From Lachnospiraceae bacterium (GTDB taxonomy: Bacteria > Bacillota > Clostridia > Lachnospirales > Lachnospiraceae), in NCBI GenBank assembly GCA_017463035.1, contig JAFTPY010000045.1:1-6009 (forward strand): 6,009 nt of DNA, written 5' to 3'. The notes under the pieces are model-generated. The model ran no database searches. It was given only the letters and a program-made list of their open reading frames with translations, and was not told the origin of the DNA. Both the position numbers and the translations under genes were made by a program. Numbering within the stretch: position 1 is the first letter of the stretch; the number at the start of each line of letters is the position of its first letter. This document shows positions 1 to 4,899 of the stretch, piece by piece.

Positions 1-879
1 GGGAAAGATATGATTTGGCTTACGATTATCCCGGATGATAGGTCAAGATGTATCGGCGCATATTTTTTGCCGAATCGTCGTGTCAGTGTCTGGTATATTG
101 ATGTAATCGAAGAAACAGGGATTGATGATGATGGCGTTGTTTATTACATAGATAAGTATCTGGATGTTGTGCATACGCCCCAGGGGGATGTATGTATCAA
201 GGATAGGGATGAATTGGATGCGGCCTTTGCTTCCGGTGAATTGAGTACAACTCAATACGAGGCTGCTCTGCGAGAGGGCGACCTTATTGTGAAAGAGTTG
301 GCAACCGATATTGAGAAAACCGAGAAGTATTGCAGAGATATTCTTGAGAAAGCAGAAGAAATGATAGCCGGGGATCGTTTTACGATTTTCCTGGATATTG
401 ACGGAGTACTGGACATTTTCAGTTCGAAACGGGAGGTTCAGGAACTGCTTCCGGAGGCGGTACAGAATTTAAAAGCGCTGCTAGACAGAACAAAGGCAGA
501 GGTAGTGATTATTTCGGATTGGCGATACGGTTCTTTGAAATTCAGAGAAAAGGCATGTGAACGGGGATATGAAAAGATTATTCCGAATTGGGATAATCTC
601 GTAGCGACCTTTGAAAAAGCGGGTATACAGATAAAGGATGTTACCCCGTGGGATGACAGTATAGCAAACAGAACCGGTGAGATTAAGCGGTATCTGGAAG
701 AGCACCCTTGGATTAAACGATATGTCATTTTTGATGACTGCTTTGGGGATACCTACGAAAGTGATAAAGAGATTCAAAAGCATCTGGTATTTGTAGATGC
801 ATTGAAAGGACTGCAAAAGGAGAATCTTTTATCGGCGTGTGCGATTATGAATATGCAGAAGACCGAAGAGAGGCCGTGA
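1..879 (+). CDS. DUF402 domain - HAD (SAK-type) phosphatase fusion protein, 5' end outside window
   Basis: Predicted two-domain cytosolic protein. Residues are numbered from the ATG at 10. Residues ~1-90 resemble the C-terminal two thirds of DUF402, a family that includes nucleoside di/triphosphatases: see YIDKYLDVV (47-55), then KDRDELDAA (64-72). Residues ~100-118 look like a charged linker helix. Residues ~123-270 are a HAD-like hydrolase: motif I FLDIDGVLD (127-135, D129 and D131), motif II serine in IISDWR (S169), a basic/REI-like segment near R221-K226, and motif IV FDD (241-243). The arrangement resembles HAD domains of the Swiss-Army-Knife RNA-repair type, so a phosphatase acting on nucleotides or RNA ends is possible, but the substrate is inferred. 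The frame is open to base 1 (codons GGG AAA GAT before the ATG). The purine run sits only 2 nt from that ATG, and DUF402 normally has more sequence upstream, so I treat the gene as 5'-truncated. The alternative is a true start at 10. Stop TGA is at 877-879. Confidence 0.8.
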   Translation, partial: GKDMIWLTIIPDDRSRCIGAYFLPNRRVSVWYIDVIEETGIDDDGVVYYIDKYLDVVHTPQGDVCIKDRDELDAAFASGELSTTQYEAALREGDLIVKELATDIEKTEKYCRDILEKAEEMIAGDRFTIFLDIDGVLDIFSSKREVQELLPEAVQNLKALLDRTKAEVVIISDWRYGSLKFREKACERGYEKIIPNWDNLVATFEKAGIQIKDVTPWDDSIANRTGEIKRYLEEHPWIKRYVIFDDCFGDTYESDKEIQKHLVFVDALKGLQKENLLSACAIMNMQKTEERP

Positions 880-891
880 CCTTGTAGTTTA

Positions 892-921
892 GGGTGTCGC
901 AGAAAATGCGGCACCCTTTTT
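892..921 (+). terminator. Rho-independent terminator after the DUF402-HAD gene
   Basis: A 9-bp stem pairs GGGTGTCGC (892-900) with GCGGCACCC (908-916), with one G-U pair (897/911) and a 7-nt loop. It is followed by five T (917-921). It lies 12 nt after the stop at 879, as expected for the end of that transcription unit. Confidence 0.85.
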
Positions 922-1056
922 CCGTGCAGGCAAAGTGAGTGTAGAAAAAGATTTTGGAAACTTGTTTCCGAAAATCTTTTTCTATGCGAACGCGCCCGCG
1001 ACCGGGCGACAGAGTCGCGAGGTTGGGGGCAGGCAAGGCACGAAGCCTGCACGGAA
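920..1056. repeat. Nested palindromic intergenic element, probably a dispersed repeat
   Basis: About 137 bases without a credible gene but with layered inverted repeats. The outer arms TTCCGTGCAGGC (920-931) and GCCTGCACGGAA (1045-1056) are perfect 12-nt complements. Inside is a long AU-rich hairpin (942-961 with 964-984, 20 bp with one bulged base). Next come two overlapping GC-rich hairpins: CGCCCG/CGGGCG (993-998/1003-1008) and GCGAC/GTCGC (1006-1010/1014-1018). A third arm GCAGGC (1029-1034) can pair with GCCTGC (1045-1050) in competition with the outer arm. This is what a small folded repeat or MITE-like element looks like. No transposase and no clear target-site duplication are visible. 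Copy number elsewhere in the genome is unknown. The short frames on both strands across it are by-products of the palindrome. Confidence 0.65.
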
Positions 1057-1121
1057 GGAATGTACTTGTTGTGACAGCACTTTCAGAGGGGATGGAGTTA
1101 AGTGGGGTGCAGGGGAAATAC
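1057..1121. other. Intergenic stretch with no recognised feature
   Basis: This lies between the palindromic element and the predicted promoter of the HIT gene. No ribosome binding site with a matching start, no stable hairpin and no operator-like repeat is evident. Including the neighbouring element and promoter, the non-coding gap from 880 to 1197 is fully described by these entries. Confidence 0.5.
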
Positions 1122-1150
1122 TTGCAGAGGTACGTGCAGTGTGTTAAAAT
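1122..1150 (+). promoter_or_regulatory. Predicted sigma-A promoter of the HIT gene, extended -10
   Basis: TTGCAG (1122-1127, weak -35, only the TTG matches well) lies 17 nt upstream of TAAAAT (1145-1150, 5 of 6 consensus). An upstream TG at 1142-1143 makes an extended -10, which compensates for the weak -35. Transcription would start near 1157, about 40 nt before the TTG start. Prediction only. Confidence 0.5.
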
Positions 1151-1184
1151 CTGTTTTATAAGTAATGTCGCAGAATGGAACTTT

Positions 1185-1190
1185 GGGAGG
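1185..1190 (+). promoter_or_regulatory. Ribosome binding site that sets the TTG start of the HIT gene
   Basis: GGGAGG lies 7 nt before TTG at 1198. The in-frame ATG at 1165 has no comparable purine run upstream. Homology of the HIT family also begins right after the TTG, so the TTG is preferred. Confidence 0.8.
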
Positions 1191-1197
1191 TGTTTTC

Positions 1198-1590
1198 TTG
1201 GCTTGTGTTTTTTGTAGTAGAGATAAATTGGTAACGGATTTCGTTTATGAAGACGAATCGGTGATGGCGTTTATGGATATGGACCCTATCAATGAGGGCC
1301 ACATTTTGCTTGTTCCGAAGGAACATTATTTGGATGTGGATGAAATTCCGGATGAAACACTTTCCCGGTTGATGATAGTATCAAAGAAAATCGTGTCTGC
1401 ATTGAAAGATGTTTATAAACCCCATGGGTACAGTATGATGCAGAACGGCGGAGCGTTTAATGACGTGGGGCATTATCACCTGCATATTTTTCCGAGATAT
1501 AACGGAGACGGGTTTGGGTGGACTTACGGGGGCGACGTTAAAAAAGTCAGTGCTGGAATAGCAGAGAGAATCAGAGAGAGAATTAACTGA
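1198..1590 (+). CDS. HIT family nucleotide-binding hydrolase (Hit/HINT-like), TTG start
   Basis: A 130-aa cytosolic protein of the histidine-triad superfamily. Members hydrolyse or transfer phosphorus-linked nucleotides such as adenosine phosphoramidates or dinucleoside polyphosphates; the exact substrate here is unknown. Visible features: an N-terminal CxxC (C3, C6), which with H43 and H92 matches the usual zinc site of bacterial members; the conserved block NEGHILLVPKEH (32-43); QNGG (82-85); and the triad H92-Y-H94-L-H96 followed by IFPRY, with the middle His (H94) the expected nucleophile. The tail GDGFGW (103-108) matches Bacillus Hit-type proteins. Length is normal for the family. I chose the TTG at 1198 because of the GGGAGG 7 nt upstream and because homology starts there; starting at ATG 1165 would add 11 unsupported residues. 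It is probably the first gene of a cluster that continues with short gaps. Confidence 0.92.
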   Translation: MACVFCSRDKLVTDFVYEDESVMAFMDMDPINEGHILLVPKEHYLDVDEIPDETLSRLMIVSKKIVSALKDVYKPHGYSMMQNGGAFNDVGHYHLHIFPRYNGDGFGWTYGGDVKKVSAGIAERIRERIN

Positions 1591-1612
1591 ATTTGAACGG
1601 GGAGCTGTTAGA

Positions 1613-1761
1613 ATGGAACAGATTGAATTGATAAGCTTCTTGTTACTTGTGATGTCAGAAATGGCGCCAGCGAGAAAACAATATTTGCCAACGGTGGAGT
1701 TTTCGAGAAGACGATAGAGGTTGACGGGTGTGAGATGAAACGGTATTGGATTACGGTTTAA
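1613..1761 (+). pseudogene. Small hypothetical gene broken by a 5-bp tandem duplication (ATTGA twice)
   Basis: GGGGAG (1599-1604) sits 8 nt before ATG 1613, 22 nt after the HIT gene. The frame from this ATG gives MEQIELISFLLL and stops early, at a TAG at 1715-1717. A different frame carries better-looking protein (LLVTCDVRNGAS, then IFANGGVFEKTIEVDG and MKRYWITV) and ends at TAA 1759-1761. The sequence ATTGA occurs twice in tandem at 1622-1626 and 1627-1631. Removing one copy joins the ATG in frame to the second reading, giving a 47-codon gene starting MEQIDKLLVTCD. I see this as a real small gene, or a remnant of a larger one, inactivated by slippage. I do not recognise its family. A sequencing error or programmed shift is less likely but possible. 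Confidence 0.6.
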
Positions 1762-1778
1762 GGATAAGATGAGTTGAC

Positions 1779-1783
1779 GGAGG
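1779..1783 (+). promoter_or_regulatory. Ribosome binding site that sets the ATG start of the GNAT gene
   Basis: GGAGG is 5 nt before ATG 1789. An in-frame TTG at 1774 lies upstream of this site and so cannot be served by it, which favours 1789. Confidence 0.75.
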
Positions 1784-1788
1784 TCGTA

Positions 1789-2217
1789 ATGGTAAGAATA
1801 GCAACTGTAAATGATGCAGAGCAATTAAATATCTTAAATAACGAATTTAACGGTGAGGGTGAAACAAGTATAGGTAATATTAGAAATTCTCTTATGAATA
1901 ATAAGCAGGAAATAGTTATCGTTGCTGATGAAGGAGATATGTTAGTGGGGTTTGTTTGTGTACAGTTGAAAAAGTCATTTTGTTATGATGATTATATGCC
2001 TGAAATTACGGAAGTGTATGTTAAGCCAACATATAGAAAAAGAGGGGTTGCCAGTGAAATGATTACTTTTGCGGAAGCTTACTGCAGTAAGAATTATCCT
2101 CTTCACAAGTACGAGCTTTTAACAGGACAAGAAAATTTTGTTGCACAATCTGTATACAGTAAACTTGGATATGTAGATGATAAAGAACTTCATTTATCAA
2201 AACGAATCATGAAATAA
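1789..2217 (+). CDS. GNAT family N-acetyltransferase
   Basis: A 142-aa cytosolic protein predicted to transfer an acetyl group from acetyl-CoA to an amine; the substrate cannot be told from sequence. The family core is visible. Residues 1-20 form strand 1 and helix 1. Residues ~42-60 form strands 2-3 (EIVIVADEG, then LVGFVCVQL). Motif A runs from ITEVYVKPTYRKRG (73-86), with the acetyl-CoA loop R83-x-x-G86-x-A88. The C-terminal motif is NFVAQSVYSKLGY (116-128), the usual N...A..Y.K.GF/Y pattern. Length is typical of a single-domain GNAT. The start follows the GGAGG at 1779-1783. By hand count the first 417 bases from 1801 hold about 32% GC, against roughly half in sampled lines of the next gene, so it may have been acquired from elsewhere. 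It lies 29 nt before the zinc-ribbon gene and may share its transcript. Confidence 0.88.
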   Translation: MVRIATVNDAEQLNILNNEFNGEGETSIGNIRNSLMNNKQEIVIVADEGDMLVGFVCVQLKKSFCYDDYMPEITEVYVKPTYRKRGVASEMITFAEAYCSKNYPLHKYELLTGQENFVAQSVYSKLGYVDDKELHLSKRIMK

Positions 2218-2246
2218 GCGAATTTCAATTACGGGAGGAACGGAGT

Positions 2247-3500
2247 ATGAGTTTAAAGTGTCCGAATTGCGGAGGGCAGGTTGCCTATGATCCGCAGCTG
2301 AAAAAGGTGGTATGTGATTTCTGCCGGTGGGAAACGGCGGAAGGGGATTTTTCCGAGCTGGAAGGACGGCAGGAATATGATGAGGAAAAGGAGAAGGAAG
2401 ATGCGCTTCCGATTCTTATGCGTAAACGGCCAACGCAGCCGGTGCTGGAGTTTGCGCAGGATGAAGGTGAGTCGGAAGCGGTTATGGAAACGAGTCTGTA
2501 TCACTGCAAAACCTGCGGTGCCAAGCTGATGCTTTCCGGTACGGAAGCCTCTACCTTCTGCGGCTTCTGCGGGGCATCCACCATTGTGTTTGACCGTGTG
2601 TCGAAGGAAGCACGGCCGAAGTGGATTATTCCCTTCAAGCTGACCGAAGAGCAGGCGTTAACGTCCATCAAAACCCACTTTTCGAAGGGGGATTATATTC
2701 CGGACAAAATCAGGGAGCTGACGGTGGACAAGGTCCACGGAATTTACATGCCCTATTGGCTGTTTGATACGTATATCCGCAGAAGTATGACCGTGGAGGC
2801 AACGACCCACGACGACGGGACGTTTCGTTATGTGAGGGATGCTTCCTGCCATTTTAAAAAGGTGACATTAGATGCGTCTGCGCGGTTAAATAATAAGATG
2901 TCCCGAAGATTAGAGCCCTTTGATACGGATGAGTTGACAGACTTTGATGTGGCATATCTTTCCGGGTATTATGCGGACCGGTATGATGTCCCGGTGGAGG
3001 CCCTTAAGAATGCAAATGTGAAGCGGTGCCGGGAATATCTGGATGATGCGATTCTGGACAGCTGCCCTCGTGTAAATAAAAGGACCATCGGAAGCTTGTC
3101 CAATTACACAATAAAGAATGTGCATGAGGATTATGAGATTGAAAATGTGGATTATGGGTTGCTTCCGGCGTATTTTGTGAATCTGAAATACGATACGGGC
3201 AGAGAATTGGTTATGGTAAACGGACAGACGGGAAAGGTGGTGGCGAACCTCCCGGTTGAGAAAAAGAGGATTGTAAAGAAGTTTCTTAAGAATTCCCTGA
3301 TTGCATGCCCGATTTTCATGGCTTTGGTGTACGGTATTCTGAGCGTAAATATGTATCCGGCCTTTCTGATTTTGGCGGCGATTACCGGTTTTATGGTGGC
3401 AGGCGGCGTTTCTGGCTACAAAAAATATAAAATGGGAAGGTATCGTATGTCTACGGGAAGTATGACATCGTACACAAATGACAGGGAGGATATGACATGA
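2247..3500 (+). CDS. Double zinc-ribbon, C-terminally membrane-anchored protein of unknown function
   Basis: A 417-aa protein. Two CPxCG-like zinc ribbons lie at the N-terminus: C5/C8 with C23/C26, and C87/C90 with C105/C108. They are separated by a very acidic, charged linker (~29-82, including EEKEKED). A soluble middle region (~115-345) holds WIIPFKLTEEQA (near 126) and GIYMPYWLFDTY, a pattern found in poorly described Firmicute zinc-ribbon proteins sometimes annotated as TFIIB-like or helicase-like by their zinc ribbon alone; I see no helicase motifs. Two hydrophobic helices follow (about 348-366 and 370-388), then a short basic and polar tail, so the bulk is probably cytoplasmic and anchored to the membrane. 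The start has GGGAGG 8 nt upstream (2233-2238). It overlaps the next gene by 4 nt (ATGA). Scaffolding or membrane-quality roles have been guessed for such proteins; I assign none. Confidence 0.85.
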   Translation: MSLKCPNCGGQVAYDPQLKKVVCDFCRWETAEGDFSELEGRQEYDEEKEKEDALPILMRKRPTQPVLEFAQDEGESEAVMETSLYHCKTCGAKLMLSGTEASTFCGFCGASTIVFDRVSKEARPKWIIPFKLTEEQALTSIKTHFSKGDYIPDKIRELTVDKVHGIYMPYWLFDTYIRRSMTVEATTHDDGTFRYVRDASCHFKKVTLDASARLNNKMSRRLEPFDTDELTDFDVAYLSGYYADRYDVPVEALKNANVKRCREYLDDAILDSCPRVNKRTIGSLSNYTIKNVHEDYEIENVDYGLLPAYFVNLKYDTGRELVMVNGQTGKVVANLPVEKKRIVKKFLKNSLIACPIFMALVYGILSVNMYPAFLILAAITGFMVAGGVSGYKKYKMGRYRMSTGSMTSYTNDREDMT

Positions 3501-3685
3501 TTAAAATAGTATTAGCAATTGTTATCGGGCTTGTGTTAGGGCTGGTCAACGCGGCGGGAGGAACTGCCTACGGCTTGAGCAAATCCAATATCGTAGGCGG
3601 AGAGGAAGCCTCCGCGGAGGATTTTGTGAAGGACAGGCGGGGGATTGTTTTTCATGATAAGAGAGACAGTAAGAAGGGGTTATAG
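3497..3685 (+). CDS. Small single-pass membrane protein, coupled to the zinc-ribbon gene
   Basis: A 62-aa protein with one strongly hydrophobic segment near the N-terminus (about residues 3-26, IVLAIVIGLVLGLVNAAGG) and no lipobox cysteine. A hydrophilic tail follows with AEDFVKDRRG and a basic end (KRDSKKGL). The segment may be an uncleaved anchor. Its ATG lies in the TGA stop of the upstream gene (ATGA, 3497-3500), and GGGAGG (3484-3489) sits 7 nt before it, inside the upstream coding sequence. This is a standard arrangement for translational coupling, so the product is likely made together with the zinc-ribbon protein and may bind it in the membrane. I do not recognise the family. Confidence 0.75.
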   Translation: MIKIVLAIVIGLVLGLVNAAGGTAYGLSKSNIVGGEEASAEDFVKDRRGIVFHDKRDSKKGL

Positions 3686-3771
3686 TTAGGATACTGTCGG
3701 AAGGATACATGGAACTTTTTACCTCTTAATTTCGTCTAATTAGCAGAGGACAGTTTAAGGAGGTAGCGGTT

Positions 3772-4464
3772 ATGAAAAAAACAGTATCGGTAGTTTTGCT
3801 ATTGGTGTTTATGACTTTGTTCGTGGGTTGTAACAAGCAGCAACCGGACGGCGGAGAAATGTCGTCGAATCCGACGGAGAGCGCAGACAATAGCATGTCT
3901 GAGGATAATGAGGAATCCATGCAGTATGTGGTTTGCGTGGATTGGATGGATTTCATTAAACTTGACGGTGTTAGTTATATCGGAGACTGGCGGGTGACGG
4001 AGGTGTCCGCAGAATTGATTGGAGAAAAAATTGGTGAGGTGACCTGCGGAGTGCCGACGGTGTACACCGACGGTACTGGCAATACGACTTCCATGGAGCC
4101 GGAGGATGGGGCGGCGTTTATATGCGGAGTCGGAACGGAGCTTTTTTCGGTGATAGGCAACGATAACGTGGTAGCCGCACTTATTGACGGGAAATATTAC
4201 TTGTATGTATCGAGAAATCATTCTGCCGGATTTGTGGGGGAGAAGCTTTATGCCATTGTGAACGGGCAGTTGTTTGTTTATGAGCAGTATCAGCCGGGAA
4301 CCGGTGACCTTACGAAGAACTCGGTGTTAGGCAGCTTTGAAACAGAAACGGAAATCGAAGGAATTGTATGGGATGTTTTTTCTACGGAAGAATATCCGGA
4401 TTTATCCTTTGTGCTTTTGATTTCCGGGACGAATGTTTCGTGGACGTATAGTTCGGATAAATAG
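3772..4464 (+). CDS. Secreted lipoprotein of unknown function
   Basis: A 230-aa protein with a lipoprotein signal peptide: MKK, hydrophobic core VVLLLVFMTLF, and LFVGC with the lipidated cysteine at C20. The -3 residue is Phe, slightly off the common lipobox. A low-complexity, Ser/Asp/Glu/Asn-rich linker (21-50) follows, as usual for exported Gram-positive lipoproteins. The mature domain contains FIKLDGVSYIGDW, then SAELIGEKIGEV (about 80-91) and DGKYYLYV. This resembles a conserved region seen in uncharacterised Firmicute lipoproteins, but I know no function. The protein would be anchored outside the cell membrane. AAGGAGG (3757-3763) lies 8 nt before the ATG. The gap to the upstream gene is 86 nt without a clear terminator or promoter, so its transcription unit is uncertain. 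Confidence 0.87.
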   Translation: MKKTVSVVLLLVFMTLFVGCNKQQPDGGEMSSNPTESADNSMSEDNEESMQYVVCVDWMDFIKLDGVSYIGDWRVTEVSAELIGEKIGEVTCGVPTVYTDGTGNTTSMEPEDGAAFICGVGTELFSVIGNDNVVAALIDGKYYLYVSRNHSAGFVGEKLYAIVNGQLFVYEQYQPGTGDLTKNSVLGSFETETEIEGIVWDVFSTEEYPDLSFVLLISGTNVSWTYSSDK

Positions 4465-4515
4465 CTCTTATAGGTTTTGAATGTCAATACAGCCTTTGGG
4501 TAACGGAAAAAATCC

Positions 4516-4544
4516 TTGACAGATGGATCAAAATAAGATATACT
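4516..4544 (+). promoter_or_regulatory. Sigma-A promoter of the glycine T-box / glycyl-tRNA synthetase unit
   Basis: A perfect -35 TTGACA (4516-4521), a 17-nt spacer and TATACT (4539-4544, 5 of 6 consensus). This is the strongest promoter in the window. Transcription would start near 4551, just before stem I of the T-box. Confidence 0.88.
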
Positions 4545-4550
4545 CCTAAC

Positions 4551-4826
4551 CAATAAAGAAAATGCGATGAAAAGAGATAGTACATGTCTTTCCGATTTCA
4601 GAGAGAGGGTGTTTGGTGTGAACCCTTATGAAGAACACATGGAAGGCGTCTTGGAGCAGCGGAGTGAATCAAGTAGCGTCCGACGGAGAATTCCACCGTT
4701 AAAAGGAATGTAGTATAAGATGTGAAATCCGTACTATGAGAAAGCGCAGATGTTTATCTGAATTTAGGTGGAACCGCGGTGATAGTCGCCCTAAGTATAT
4801 TTTGTTTATACTTAGGGTCTTTTTTT
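4551..4826 (+). promoter_or_regulatory. T-box riboswitch leader, glycine-specific
   Basis: An RNA leader that senses uncharged tRNA-Gly and controls the synthetase gene by antitermination. Stem I spans about 4563-4658: base helix TGC/GCA (4563-4565/4656-4658), a k-turn-like GATGA/GGA loop, then helix AAGA/TCTT (4572-4575/4649-4652). The specifier bulge has AGTA (4579-4582) on one side and GAAGGC (4642-4647) on the other, so the likely specifier codon is GGC (4645-4647, Gly). Above it CATGT pairs with ACATG (4583-4587/4637-4641), and AGGGT with ACCCT (4606-4610/4622-4626) near the tip. A linker has a TTCC...GGAA / ACGG...CCGT region (~4682-4708) that could be a stem IIA/B pseudoknot. Hairpins follow at 4711-4736 and 4747-4760. 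The T-box AGGTGGAACCGCGG (4766-4779) forms the antiterminator: AGG with CCT (4766-4768/4790-4792) and GCG with CGC (4776-4778/4787-4789), leaving bulge TGGAACC. TGGA would pair with the UCCA end of tRNA-Gly. Confidence 0.95.
4789..4826 (+). terminator. Intrinsic terminator of the T-box leader
   Basis: Perfect 11-bp stem CCCTAAGTATA (4789-4799) with TATACTTAGGG (4807-4817), 7-nt loop, then a T-rich tail with seven T (4820-4826). Its 5' arm shares 4789-4792 with the antiterminator, so the two structures exclude each other. This is the regulatory switch. Confidence 0.95.
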
Positions 4827-4884
4827 ATTCCTTTTTAGCTGAAGCAAAAAGCGCACAAAGCAATTCTTTATCAATTTCAAAAAG

Positions 4885-4890
4885 AAAGGA
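4885..4890 (+). promoter_or_regulatory. Ribosome binding site of the glycyl-tRNA synthetase gene
   Basis: AAAGGA lies 9 nt before ATG 4900 and 12 nt before the adjacent in-frame ATG 4903. The closer spacing favours 4900, though the two starts differ by one Met only. Confidence 0.6.
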
Positions 4891-4899
4891 TAGGTAGTT

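Noticed and set aside
10..12. ATG as the true start of the DUF402-HAD gene
   Set aside because: The frame is open to the window edge, the purine run is only 2 nt away, and the DUF402 domain would lack its N-terminal part. The true start is likely upstream, though this is not proven.
774..1052. Reverse-strand frames of 63 and 92 codons across the palindromic element
   Set aside because: They follow the inverted repeats, one overlaps the end of the real gene, and neither has a domain or convincing start site.
920..1056. CRISPR array
   Set aside because: There are inverted arms but no set of regularly spaced direct repeats with unique spacers.
935..1217. Forward frames of 70 and 87 codons between the terminator and the HIT gene
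   Set aside because: They read through the palindromic element, lack ribosome binding sites, and their products are low-quality and unlike known proteins.
3665..3754. GACAGT / ACTGTC / GACAGT (3665, 3693, 3749) as an operator or terminator
   Set aside because: Six-base matches at long spacing, with no T-tract placed right after a stem. Chance is likely.
4465..4515. Possible terminator after the lipoprotein gene
   Set aside because: No stable stem followed by a T-tract could be found, so the end of that transcript is unassigned.
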